Assembly (NCBI GenBank): GCA_965228435.1
Contig: OZ245818.1
Span: forward strand, 868,001 to 932,000
Length of the DNA stretch: 64,000 nucleotides
From: Hoeflea_A sp965228435
Lineage (GTDB): Bacteria; Pseudomonadota; Alphaproteobacteria; Rhizobiales; Rhizobiaceae
Direction of reading: 5' to 3'
Shown: piece by piece, positions 35,556 through 43,476 of the stretch
Position numbering within the stretch: the stretch's first letter is position 1
Layout: each line of letters opens with the position of its first letter
The notes under the pieces: generated by a model
What the model was told of the DNA's origin: nothing
The model's database searches: none
What the model saw: only the letters and a program-made list of their open reading frames with translations
Program-made: the position numbers and the translations under genes

Positions 35556-35563
35556 TCAAGCCG

Positions 35564-36736
35564 TCAGTTACGCACGGGAACCGGCATGTCGTCGATGCCC
35601 AACTCGCGCACCAGTTCCGGAATGCCCCATTCGACATCCGGATCGACCTTGATCTTGAAATGATACATGGACTGCATCGCCTGATGGTCGTCGGGCCGGA
35701 ACATCATCTTGCCCTTCGGCGTCTCCCACTCCATGCCCTTCATGGCGGCGATCAGGTCTTCGGTGTCGGTCGAGCCGGCTTTCTTGATGGCTTCGACGAT
35801 GGCGATCCCGGCCGCCATGCCGCCAGCGGTAAAGAAGTCCGGCGGTGAGCCGTAACGGTCCTGGTGCTCCTTGACGAGCCAGTCGTTCACCGGGTTCTTG
35901 GGAATGTCGTAGTAGTAGTAGGTGGCGCCTTCCATACCCGGCAGTTCCTTGTAGGCCTTGAGCGCCGCCAGGATGTTACCGCCGGTGGCAATCTCGATGC
36001 CGTAACGCGACGGATCCATGGCATTGATCTTGCCCATCGGATTGCCGCCGCCGGCCCAGATGATGAACAGCTTCTTGTCGCCCTCGAGATCCTTCATGGC
36101 GTTGAAGATGCGCTCTGCCGCCGCCGTGAAATCGGTGGTGTCGGTCGGCACATATTCCTCATGGGCGATCGACGCGCCGGTGTCGCCCAGTGCCTCCTTG
36201 AAAGCGGAGACGCCGTCGCGGCCGAACGCGTAGTCCTGAGCGAGCGTCGCGATGTGGACGTTGTCGCCGCCGAGCGCGACGGCGTTGGCAATGGCATCCT
36301 GGCTTGAGTTGCGGCTGGTGCGGAAGACGTACCGGTTCCAGTTCTTGCCGGTGATGGAATCGGCCACCGCCGGCTCGACGATCAGAACCTTCTCGTATTC
36401 CTCGGCCACCGGCAGCATGGCAAGCGCCACGCCGGAGCTGACCGGCCCGACGGCCAGATCGACCTCGTCATCGCCATAGGCCTCGGCGAGCAGCGCCTTG
36501 CCGATGTCCGGCTTCAACTGGGTGTCCTTTTCGATGACGACGACCTTCTCGCCGTCGATCTCGTTCGTGCCGCCAGTGGCGTATTCGATGCCCATCATCA
36601 AGCCTACATGGGACTGCTTGGCATAGGCCTCGAACGGCCCCGTCTTTCCGTAGACATGGGCAATCTTGATGTCGGCCAAAGCGGCGGTGCTCATCAGCAG
36701 CGATGCGGCCAGTCCTGCAACCAGTGTGCGTTTCAC
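35564..36736 (-). CDS. livK: branched-chain amino acid-type ABC substrate-binding protein (LivK-like)
   Basis: This 390-residue periplasmic binding protein of the type I fold has a signal peptide (LVAGLAASLLMSTAALA) and the N-terminal domain motif IKIAHVYGKTGPFEAYA. It begins with GTG at 36736, preceded by a strong GGGAGGATGAC. It heads the ABC operon (SBP, ATPases, permeases, hydrolase). The ligand could be an amino acid, amide or aromatic acid; the downstream hydrolase gene makes an ester or amide compound worth considering. Confidence 0.92.
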   Translation of the reverse strand: MKRTLVAGLAASLLMSTAALADIKIAHVYGKTGPFEAYAKQSHVGLMMGIEYATGGTNEIDGEKVVVIEKDTQLKPDIGKALLAEAYGDDEVDLAVGPVSSGVALAMLPVAEEYEKVLIVEPAVADSITGKNWNRYVFRTSRNSSQDAIANAVALGGDNVHIATLAQDYAFGRDGVSAFKEALGDTGASIAHEEYVPTDTTDFTAAAERIFNAMKDLEGDKKLFIIWAGGGNPMGKINAMDPSRYGIEIATGGNILAALKAYKELPGMEGATYYYYDIPKNPVNDWLVKEHQDRYGSPPDFFTAGGMAAGIAIVEAIKKAGSTDTEDLIAAMKGMEWETPKGKMMFRPDDHQAMQSMYHFKIKVDPDVEWGIPELVRELGIDDMPVPVRN

Positions 36737-36774
36737 GTCATCCTCCCTTTTCGCCCCAAACGGGCTTCAATATG

Positions 36775-36798
36775 AAACATGATTCAAGTGTCATGTTT
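36775..36798. promoter_or_regulatory. inverted repeat upstream of the ABC binding-protein gene
   Basis: AAACATGA (36775-36782) and TCATGTTT (36791-36798) are perfect 8-bp arms around an 8-nt spacer, about 40 bp upstream of the livK GTG. It is a candidate operator for the AraC protein encoded just upstream or for an unlinked regulator. Confidence 0.5.
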
Positions 36799-36917
36799 AG
36801 GGGAAGAACGAGCAGCAGTCAACCGCCAATCGGAAGGCGAGCAGACCAAGCGTTTTGCTGGATTAAGAATGGACGCAAACGGCCCGGAATGGGCCTGCAC
36901 AGAAGCGTCGTCCGTAA

Positions 36918-37874
36918 TCAGGCGGGTTCAGAGACCTGTGTCTTGACCCGGCGACGGTAGGAGGCCGGCGCTATCTGATGGTGTTTCTTGAACACGCGCC
37001 CGAAGGCGGCCTCCGACTGGTAACCGACCCGTTCGGCGATCTCGATGATGGGCTGGTCCGACTGTTCCAGGTCCTTGCGGGCCAGTTGCATGCGCCAATG
37101 GGTGACATACCCTATCGGCGTTGTGGACATGCAGCGGGAAAAGCGGATGGCAAACGAGGTGCGTGACATGCCGGTCAGCTTCGCCAGGCTGGCGAGCGTC
37201 CAGGGAAAGGACGGATTTTCGTGAATTGCCGTCAAGGCAAGCGAAATATGCGGATCGGCGAAGCCGGAGAGGACACTTCGTTCCGCGCCCTCACCCTTCA
37301 GATAGACCCGCAGCGCCTGGGCGAAGATGATCTCCGACATCTTGAGCGCGATCAGGTCTCCACCCATGCGGCTGCGCCCGGCTTCGGTGCCGATCACCTT
37401 TAGCGTGCTTTCCATCCACAATCCCGCCTCCTCGCCGTAGTTGCGGATGTGAATGTGCGACGGCAGCGCGTCGAGCAGCATGTGATTGGCGTTCGGATCG
37501 AAGGCGAAGTGTCCGCAGACCAGCTGCGTTTCATGGTCGGTGCCGGGTTCGCCCCAGACCAGTGCGCCCTTGCCGTTGAATCCCGACTCTTCCACCACCG
37601 TGTCGAGCTGCACGGCCAGGTTCTCGGTCTTGGGGTCGCAATAGAGTGTATGCGAGGCGCCCCGGGTGATGATGACCAGATCGCCTTGTTCGAGCAGCAC
37701 CGGCGGCTTGTCCGGATCGATTCGCACCAGGCATCGCCCCTTGTGCGCGAAATGGAACCGCGAGACGTTTTCATAAGGCGGCACCTGAATGCTCCACGGC
37801 GACGTGAAAGAGGTGCGGAAATAGAGCGTGCCCGACAATTGCATGTGGGAAAGGATGTCGCTGAGCAGGTCCAT
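36918..37874 (-). CDS. AraC family transcriptional regulator with cupin sensor domain
   Basis: This 318-residue regulator has an N-terminal cupin (RFHFAHKGRCLVRID...LEQGDLVIITRGASH, the Cupin_6 pattern) and a C-terminal double helix-turn-helix of the AraC type (about residues 210-310, ending in EIAERVGYQSEAAFGRVFKK). GGAGA precedes the ATG. It lies immediately upstream of the ABC operon on the same strand, with 180 bp between, so control of livK is plausible. AraC proteins of this subfamily often sit beside oxidoreductase genes, so the regulon is uncertain. Confidence 0.9.
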   Translation of the reverse strand: MDLLSDILSHMQLSGTLYFRTSFTSPWSIQVPPYENVSRFHFAHKGRCLVRIDPDKPPVLLEQGDLVIITRGASHTLYCDPKTENLAVQLDTVVEESGFNGKGALVWGEPGTDHETQLVCGHFAFDPNANHMLLDALPSHIHIRNYGEEAGLWMESTLKVIGTEAGRSRMGGDLIALKMSEIIFAQALRVYLKGEGAERSVLSGFADPHISLALTAIHENPSFPWTLASLAKLTGMSRTSFAIRFSRCMSTTPIGYVTHWRMQLARKDLEQSDQPIIEIAERVGYQSEAAFGRVFKKHHQIAPASYRRRVKTQVSEPA

Positions 37875-38047
37875 GGTGTCTCCGTTCTAGGCTGCATCAT
37901 CGCATATAGGGCGCAATTGCCAAGGCAGCTGAACGATCGGTCAAGAATCACGCACTCCTGATCATTCAAACAGCAGCGCTCTTGACGTTTGATGCTGGTC
38001 CTCAAGGCGGGCCAACCGGTACGCCGACACACAGTCAAGGACCAATC

Positions 38048-38578
38048 ATGACCTTCAAAACCACATTTCTCGCCGCCGGCCTGGCAGCTTTCCTGCTCGG
38101 CAGTGGCGCTCAGGCCCAATCACCGGCCGAGCTCAACGATCTGGAAATCGCCCATGTCGCCTATGTGGCCGACAATATCGACATCCGCTACGCCCACCTG
38201 GCTCTGGCCATTTCCGACAATCCAGACATTCACGAGTTCGCACGGACCATGATCCGCGACCATTCGGCGGTGAACGAACAGGCGTTGGCGCTGCTGAAAA
38301 AGCTGAATGCCCAGCCGCAGGACAATTTCCTCAGCCAAACGTTGCAGCAAAACGCCGAGCAATTGATCGACGAAATGAGCCAGCTCCGCGGCGCGGCGTT
38401 TGACAAGCGCTATGCGGAAAACGAGCTGGCCTACCACAAGGCGGTCAACGATCTGGTTGAAAACGCCTTCATTCCGAACATCGAAAACGACGAAGTGCGG
38501 GCGCTTTTCGAAACGGGGCTGGAGATCTTCAAGGCACATGAGAACCATGCGGCCATGATGGTCGAGAAGGTCAACTGA
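38048..38578 (+). CDS. DUF4142 family periplasmic protein
   Basis: This 176-residue protein has a signal peptide (TFLAAGLAAFLLGSGAQA) and a mostly helical ferritin-like DUF4142 body with repeated His and acidic residues (AHVAYVADNIDIRYAHLAL, MIRDHSAVNEQAL, ENELAYHKAVNDLVE and KAHENHAAMM). The ATG at 38048 follows AAGGACC. It forms a two-gene unit with the cupredoxin gene 3 bp downstream, which hints at a joint redox or metal role in the periplasm. The function of DUF4142 is not known to me. Confidence 0.87.
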   Translation: MTFKTTFLAAGLAAFLLGSGAQAQSPAELNDLEIAHVAYVADNIDIRYAHLALAISDNPDIHEFARTMIRDHSAVNEQALALLKKLNAQPQDNFLSQTLQQNAEQLIDEMSQLRGAAFDKRYAENELAYHKAVNDLVENAFIPNIENDEVRALFETGLEIFKAHENHAAMMVEKVN

Positions 38579-38581
38579 GCG

Positions 38582-38920
38582 ATGCTCACCAGACGGCATT
38601 TTCTGGCGTCGGCGGCAGCAACTGCCGCCGGCGCCGGCTCCATCGCCTCGTCAGGCGCTGGGGCTTCGCAGCAGCATGAAATCGAGATCGTCCGCTTCCG
38701 CTTCAAGCCTGACACGCTCGTGGTTCGGTCGGGAGACACCGTCACCTGGATCAACCGCGATATCGTTCCGCATACCGCAACGGCGTTGGACGAAAGCTGG
38801 GATACCGGCGAAATCGCACCGGGCAAAGAGGGTAGCGTCGTCGTCACCGCCGACTTTTCGACCGAGTATTTCTGTCGTTTCCATCCCTCGATGAAGGCTG
38901 TCTTACAGATCGACAATTAA
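38582..38920 (+). CDS. Tat-exported cupredoxin (type 1 copper, plastocyanin/amicyanin-like)
   Basis: This 112-residue blue-copper protein has a twin-arginine signal (MLTRRHFLASAA) and the type 1 copper ligands H64 (VPHTA), C98 (YFCRF), H101 and M104 (HPSM). The short spacing CxxHxxM is that of amicyanin or short plastocyanin-like proteins. It probably carries one electron in the periplasm, or binds copper. It follows the DUF4142 gene by 3 bp, so the two are likely co-expressed. Confidence 0.92.
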   Translation: MLTRRHFLASAAATAAGAGSIASSGAGASQQHEIEIVRFRFKPDTLVVRSGDTVTWINRDIVPHTATALDESWDTGEIAPGKEGSVVVTADFSTEYFCRFHPSMKAVLQIDN

Positions 38921-38931
38921 ACTGGCCTGCT

Positions 38932-39357
38932 TCAGCGTGCCGACTTTGAGGGTCGCAAGCTTGCAACCATGGTATCCACTGCGCGGCCCTCCTCATCAAC
39001 GTCGACTTCAGTGCAGTATGTGATGAACACCAAGAGATCTTGGTTTCTCAGGTACCAACGTCGCCACCAAGTCCCGTCCAGGCGATACTGAAACTCCAGT
39101 CCAGTGAATGCGTTGACAGCTATCGATGTCGGGGAACCATGCCTTTGGCAGTCGGATGCAAATTCCCAAAGGTCTTCCTCGGTCACCAATTCGTTCTTGC
39201 GGGCAGAACTTATCTGCAGCACACCAACACCATGGGGCCGCAAGAAGCTGGTGCAATTTTCATCCGCCTCGATCTCCCAATCGTCAGGCAAATCAAGTGT
39301 CCACCAAGAACTTGTGTGAGTCTTCAATCGACAGTCTCGCCCGTAAAACAAGGCCAT
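38932..39357 (-). CDS. hypothetical protein
   Basis: This protein of about 141 residues contains a segment SSWWTLDLPDDWEIEADENC and a later FEFQYR-like stretch, which looks like a small alpha/beta domain of the kind used for stress or immunity-like proteins. I do not recognise the family. Alternative starts are a TTG at 39327 (GGGCGAG upstream) or a TTG at 39402. The region is less GC-rich than its neighbours, so it may be acquired DNA. The reading frame looks real because it shows normal protein composition, but confidence is moderate. Confidence 0.55.
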   Translation of the reverse strand: MALFYGRDCRLKTHTSSWWTLDLPDDWEIEADENCTSFLRPHGVGVLQISSARKNELVTEEDLWEFASDCQRHGSPTSIAVNAFTGLEFQYRLDGTWWRRWYLRNQDLLVFITYCTEVDVDEEGRAVDTMVASLRPSKSAR

Positions 39358-39416
39358 GCATCGGCGCAACCAACAACAATGTGTCGCTGCGGTCCTCGGC
39401 AAACTAAATCCGAGAA

Positions 39417-39989
39417 TTATGACAAAGATGAGCCGACAATCCGTTCGTATTGGTGGCCCAGTGCCGATAGTGGGGGAACGATTTCGCGGGCGGTATCGGT
39501 CAACCTATAAAGGGCGTTGGACTCGTGCCGCAAAAGATCAGCCCGGCGCAACTCAGTAAGGCAGGCTGACAAGGCGCGCGGCGTAATTGGCGTCAGATGC
39601 GTTCGCAAGGCCGCGAAACTGCCCGCTTCCGCGGAAACGGCGCCGACCACCGGCAGTGACCATTTCCGCAAGGCCACGCGTTCGACATCGAGGCGTTGAA
39701 GTTGTTCGAACAGCATCGCGCAGGCCGGGCCGATGGCCCGGCCAGCCGGTGTGGCGACATATTCGGGCCGCAGCGGATGGCCGTATCCCTGATTTCGTTC
39801 CAGCAAGCGCTGCTCAATCAGGTATCCCAGTGTCGAAGACAGGGCGTCTCGGCTGATGCCGAGGTGACCACGATAGGCAGCAAAGCGGGCACCCTCGAGC
39901 AGCTCGGTCACTGCCAGGATGGGAATGCACCAACGATGCCGGACCAACGCCAGCGGCACATCGAATTGCCTGTCTTGACCGCTGCTCAC
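39417..39989 (-). CDS. tandem HxlR-type winged-helix transcriptional regulator
   Basis: This 190-residue protein contains two HxlR-like winged helices. The first (about residues 12-85) has HRWCIPILAVTELLEGARF, LGISRDALSSTLGYL and a wing motif LRPEYVATPAG. The second (about residues 105-175) has RKWSLPVVGAVSAEAGSF, TPRALSACLTELRRADLL and YRLTDTA. Most HxlR proteins have one domain of about 110 residues and act as dimers, so this is a covalent dimer-like form. The start is a GTG at 39989. Direct repeats lie just upstream, in the gap to a divergent VOC gene. Confidence 0.85.
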   Translation of the reverse strand: MSSGQDRQFDVPLALVRHRWCIPILAVTELLEGARFAAYRGHLGISRDALSSTLGYLIEQRLLERNQGYGHPLRPEYVATPAGRAIGPACAMLFEQLQRLDVERVALRKWSLPVVGAVSAEAGSFAALRTHLTPITPRALSACLTELRRADLLRHESNALYRLTDTAREIVPPLSALGHQYERIVGSSLS

Positions 39990-39993
39990 GCTC

Positions 39994-40032
39994 GATATAC
40001 TTTCCGGACCAATGATATACTTTTCAGACCAA
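39994..40032. promoter_or_regulatory. 20-bp-spaced direct repeat, probable operator of the HxlR-like regulator
   Basis: GATATACTTTCCGGACCAA (39994-40012) and GATATACTTTTCAGACCAA (40014-40032) are tandem copies with two mismatches and a period of 20 bp, close to two helical turns. They lie between the divergent regulator and VOC genes. Two tandem sites suit a regulator with two DNA-binding domains; that link is inference. Confidence 0.6.
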
Positions 40033-40065
40033 ACCTAGAAAACCCGTGGGCGAAAGGCAAGACGA

Positions 40066-40446
40066 ATGGCAACCATCGAATATGGCGATGAAATCAACTT
40101 TTCCATTGGTGTGACCGACCTCGACCGGTCAGTCCGATTCTTCACCGAACATTTCGGCTTCCGCAAGATGTTCGTCGACGAGCAGAACCGGTGGGCGGCC
40201 GTCGCCACGTTCATGGACGGCGTCACGCTTGGCTTTTCGGAAGTTGAAAAGGCGCCTGGACGGGGCGGTGCAACGCCGACCTTCGGCGTTGCGGATATCG
40301 AAACCGTCCGCACCGATCTGGAGGGCGAAGGCGTTCGCTTCGATGGTCCCACGGTCGAAATTCCGGGCATCACCAAGTTCGCCACCTTCTTCGACGATGA
40401 CGGCAACGCGTTCATGATCGCCCAGAAGCTGCAATCCTTCAGCTAG
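40066..40446 (+). CDS. VOC family protein (glyoxalase-like)
   Basis: This 126-residue VOC protein has FSIGVTDLDRSVRFF as its first strand-helix unit and a closing FDDDGNAFMIAQK, typical of the small glyoxalase/antibiotic-resistance group. It is divergent from the HxlR-type regulator, sharing its operator region, so it is probably the regulated target. The last 4 bp overlap the convergent DUF3422 gene. The substrate is unknown; methylglyoxal-type or xenobiotic detoxification would fit. Confidence 0.85.
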   Translation: MATIEYGDEINFSIGVTDLDRSVRFFTEHFGFRKMFVDEQNRWAAVATFMDGVTLGFSEVEKAPGRGGATPTFGVADIETVRTDLEGEGVRFDGPTVEIPGITKFATFFDDDGNAFMIAQKLQSFS

Positions 40447-41729
40447 CTTTCGGCAACTTTGTCGCCATCGCCGTGGTGACGGCGAATGCGGCGGACAACC
40501 CACCAGATCAGGAGCACAACGAAGGGAACGGACAGGCCGGTCATGGTTGTTGCGCTGACCGGCAGCCCGCCTTTCTCAAGCGCCTTGAACATGTAGCTCA
40601 GAAGTCCCACCACATAGTACGAGACCGCGGCGACCGAGAGACCCTCGACCGTTCGCTGCAGGCGCAGTTGCAGTTTGGCGCGGCGGTTCATAGAGGCCAG
40701 CAATTCGCTGTTCTGCCGTTCCAGTTGCAGGTCGACCCAGCTGCGCAGCAAGGCGGTGGCTCGCGCCAGTTTGCGCGACAGATTGGCCTGGCGTTCCTCG
40801 ATCGAGCGGCAGGTGCGCATGGCCGGCGCCAGGCGCCGTTGCAGGAACGCACCCCAGGTCTCGTAACCGGCGACGGCGACTTCCCCGAGTGAAGCGACAC
40901 GCTCCTGGACGATCCCGTCATAGGCACGGCTGGCGCCGAAACGATAGAGACTTGCCGCCGCGTCAGCTTCCAGCTCAGCGGCGAGCGAGGTGATTTCCCC
41001 GAGCAGGGAATCGCCCCCGGACTCGGCGTCTTTGCGCATCCGTTGGGTGATCTGCGTCAGTTCATCTTCGATACGCCGCATCCGCGGCGACAGCGCATAG
41101 GCAAGCGGCAGGCCCAACATGGCCAGCGTCCGATAGGTCTCGATTTCGATCAGGCGCTGGGCCAGTGCGCCGACACGGGCCGGAGTAAGGTCCCTGTCGA
41201 GCAGCAATATCCGGGTCAATCCGTCCTTGTCCTGACGAAAATCGGTGACGGCAGCCGCCGCACCGTTCTCAACCTCGGAGAAACACAGGCTTGCCGCGTC
41301 GAAGGCCTTGACCGACTCTTCCGTCTTGGGTGTCCACTTTCGGACTTCCAATCGCACACCCGCAATCAGGTTGCCTGGTGGATTGAAACCATCGCCGAAC
41401 GGGTGACCATCGATCTCTCCGCCGAATACATCCGGCACCGGACCCTCATAGAAATAGGTAGAGAATTCGGTGTGGCGCTCCCAGCGCAAAGAGCCCCGGC
41501 CCCACGGCATGACATAGTAGCGGGCATCTGCCTGCGGCGCCGCGACGCCGCGTGAGCGGGCGAGTTCGGCCAACACCGCATTGTCGACCCCTGCTCCGCC
41601 GTCGGTCATGAACGCCAGTTGCAAGATGATGCGCGGCGATTCGACGAGCGGATACGGTCGCGCATGCACCTCGCCAAGTGCCAGCGATCGATCAGCGGCA
41701 TAGGGAAATCCAAAGCTGCCCGTGGCCAT
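40443..41729 (-). CDS. DUF3422 family membrane protein
   Basis: This 428-residue protein matches the proteobacterial DUF3422 family, with the N-terminal signature ALGEVHARPYPLVESP. A long, partly coiled-coil cytoplasmic region follows, and two hydrophobic segments near the C-terminus (AAVSYYVVGLLSYMFKAL and VPFVVLLIWWVVRRI) anchor it in the inner membrane. The function is unknown. It is a single-gene unit, divergent from the GntR gene at 41969. Confidence 0.88.
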   Translation of the reverse strand: MATGSFGFPYAADRSLALGEVHARPYPLVESPRIILQLAFMTDGGAGVDNAVLAELARSRGVAAPQADARYYVMPWGRGSLRWERHTEFSTYFYEGPVPDVFGGEIDGHPFGDGFNPPGNLIAGVRLEVRKWTPKTEESVKAFDAASLCFSEVENGAAAAVTDFRQDKDGLTRILLLDRDLTPARVGALAQRLIEIETYRTLAMLGLPLAYALSPRMRRIEDELTQITQRMRKDAESGGDSLLGEITSLAAELEADAAASLYRFGASRAYDGIVQERVASLGEVAVAGYETWGAFLQRRLAPAMRTCRSIEERQANLSRKLARATALLRSWVDLQLERQNSELLASMNRRAKLQLRLQRTVEGLSVAAVSYYVVGLLSYMFKALEKGGLPVSATTMTGLSVPFVVLLIWWVVRRIRRHHGDGDKVAES

Positions 41730-41918
41730 CGTAGTCCCCAGTGAAAGTTGACCCCTCAGTCTGACCGCTCCGTCACGAGGTGTTCAAGGTGGCAGACCAT
41801 TCGATTTTTCGGGGCAAAGTTGCATAACGGCCGGTTTGATGCAGCCCAATCGGGCCGCGGCGCCTTGCCGCAGGCACTTTGCGGGAAGTGGATAAATTAG
41901 TTGACCAGTTTTACCGCT

Positions 41919-41935
41919 GGTTGATACGGTCAACC
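41919..41935. promoter_or_regulatory. inverted repeat GGTTGA-N5-TCAACC, probable FadR-type GntR operator
   Basis: GGTTGATACGGTCAACC has perfect 6-bp arms around 5 nt, and starts 50 bp before the ATG of the adjacent gntR gene. The GGT...ACC ends resemble FadR-subfamily operators. Autoregulation of the gntR-amidotransferase-lysE operon is inferred. Confidence 0.5.
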
Positions 41936-41968
41936 TGTGTCCGCCCGGCGGACGGCAACGAGGTCCGC

Positions 41969-42769
41969 ATGGACGGCGATATCTTTTCCCCAATCGATCA
42001 CAGCCGAACGGCAGATGCCGTCGTCGACCAGATCGAAAAACTGATCCTCAACGGGGTGCTTCGGGTTGGCGACCGGCTGCCCGGAGAACGCGCCCTCGCG
42101 CAACGCTTCGATGTCTCGCGCCCAATCCTGCGCGAAGCCCTGAAAGTGTTGGAGGAGCGCGGCCTGCTTGTCGCGCGCCACGGTGGCGGTACTTTCGTTG
42201 CCGACGTCATCGGCCCGATCTTCAGCCAGCCGATTCTCGACCTGATCGCCCGTCATCGGGACGCGGCTTATGAATATCTGGAGTATCGGCGAGAAGTGGA
42301 AGGCATCGCAGCGGCCTTTGCAGCGCAACGGTCGACGGCGGCCGACCGGGCCCTGTTGTCCGGTATCATCGATGAGATGAAAGCGGCGCACGAAAGAGAC
42401 GATTTCGATCGCGAGGCCGCGCTGGATGTCGAGTTCCACAGCACGATTGGCGAATGCGCCCACAACGCCATCCTGCTCCACACGCTGCGCTCCTGTTATC
42501 GGCTGCTTGCCGACGGTGTGTTCTTCAACCGGGCCCTGGTCTATGCCCATGCGGGCACCCGCGACCAGCTTCTGGAACAACATGTGGCCATCTATGATGG
42601 AATCGTGTGCGGTGATGCGCAGGCCGCAAAACAGGCGGCGGAGGTCCATATGGACTATGTCGCGGACACCATGCGAGCGGCGGAGCGGGCGGACGACTGG
42701 GCGCGCGTTTCAGAGCTGAGGAGCCGCCAGCGCGGCAGCCAAACCACAAGAACAGGACCCCAATCGTGA
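41969..42769 (+). CDS. GntR family transcriptional regulator (FadR/FCD subfamily)
   Basis: This 266-residue regulator has an N-terminal winged helix (residues about 9-78, with LPGERALAQRFDVSRPILREAL) and an FCD sensor domain containing the acidic and His residues that bind a metal (DVEFHSTIGECAHN and VAIYDGIVCGDAQAAKQA). I chose the ATG at 41969; a TTG at 41879 would start before the probable operator. It shares 1 bp with the amidotransferase gene (TGATG), so it controls its own operon with the amidotransferase and LysE-type exporter. Confidence 0.92.
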   Translation: MDGDIFSPIDHSRTADAVVDQIEKLILNGVLRVGDRLPGERALAQRFDVSRPILREALKVLEERGLLVARHGGGTFVADVIGPIFSQPILDLIARHRDAAYEYLEYRREVEGIAAAFAAQRSTAADRALLSGIIDEMKAAHERDDFDREAALDVEFHSTIGECAHNAILLHTLRSCYRLLADGVFFNRALVYAHAGTRDQLLEQHVAIYDGIVCGDAQAAKQAAEVHMDYVADTMRAAERADDWARVSELRSRQRGSQTTRTGPQS

Positions 42770-43476
42770 TGTCGGATATCATCGTCATCGAGCATGAGGA
42801 TCCCATCGACACCGACAACGGTGTTCGGCACCTCATGCAGCGGGGTTTGTCGATTTCGGTTTGTCATCCGCATCGTGGTGAGGCCCTGCCGGAGCTCCAG
42901 GCGGACCTCAAGGGCGTCATCGTGACCGGCGGTCCGCAATTCGTTACCGATCTGGAGAGTTTTCCGTACCTGCGCGACGAAATGGCATTCATCGGGAAGA
43001 CCATGGCCGCCGACATCCCGTTGCTGGGCATTTGCCTGGGAGCCCAACTCGTGGCCGCGCAGCTCGGCGCAAACGTGGGCTACCACCCGGAAGGAAACGT
43101 GGCGCTGGGCTACTACCCACTTCATTTGACGGAGGCGGGTCGGGAATGGATCGATGACGACTTGCGTGTCCTCGCCGCCAACGCACAGGGGTTCGACTGT
43201 CCACGCGGAGCGATCCCGCTTGCTGGAGGAGATGTCTTCCCCAATCAAGCGTTTCGCTACGGTAAAAACACAATGGCGCTGCAGTTTCATCCCGAAGTCA
43301 CACGCCCCATCCTTGACTTGTGGAAACAGGTGCTGGGCGGCAATGCCGGCAAACCAGGCACGCAATCGCTTGAGCAGCTGGACGCCGGTTTCGAGGCGTA
43401 TAACGACCGGTTGACAGATTGGTATCGTTTGTTTCTTGATCGGTTTTTCCCAACCGATCAGTCCCGGAGCGATTGA
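42769..43476 (+). CDS. class I glutamine amidotransferase-like protein
   Basis: This 235-residue GMP-synthase-like amidotransferase has the nucleophile Cys in LLGICLGAQL and the His-Glu pair in QFHPEV, so the Cys-His-Glu triad is intact. No synthetase domain is attached. Free-standing members include gamma-glutamyl hydrolases of the PuuD type. Behind a GntR gene and before an amino-acid-type exporter gene, it may deamidate or hydrolyse a gamma-glutamyl or amide metabolite that is then exported or relieved. The specific substrate is unknown. Confidence 0.87.
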   Translation: MSDIIVIEHEDPIDTDNGVRHLMQRGLSISVCHPHRGEALPELQADLKGVIVTGGPQFVTDLESFPYLRDEMAFIGKTMAADIPLLGICLGAQLVAAQLGANVGYHPEGNVALGYYPLHLTEAGREWIDDDLRVLAANAQGFDCPRGAIPLAGGDVFPNQAFRYGKNTMALQFHPEVTRPILDLWKQVLGGNAGKPGTQSLEQLDAGFEAYNDRLTDWYRLFLDRFFPTDQSRSD

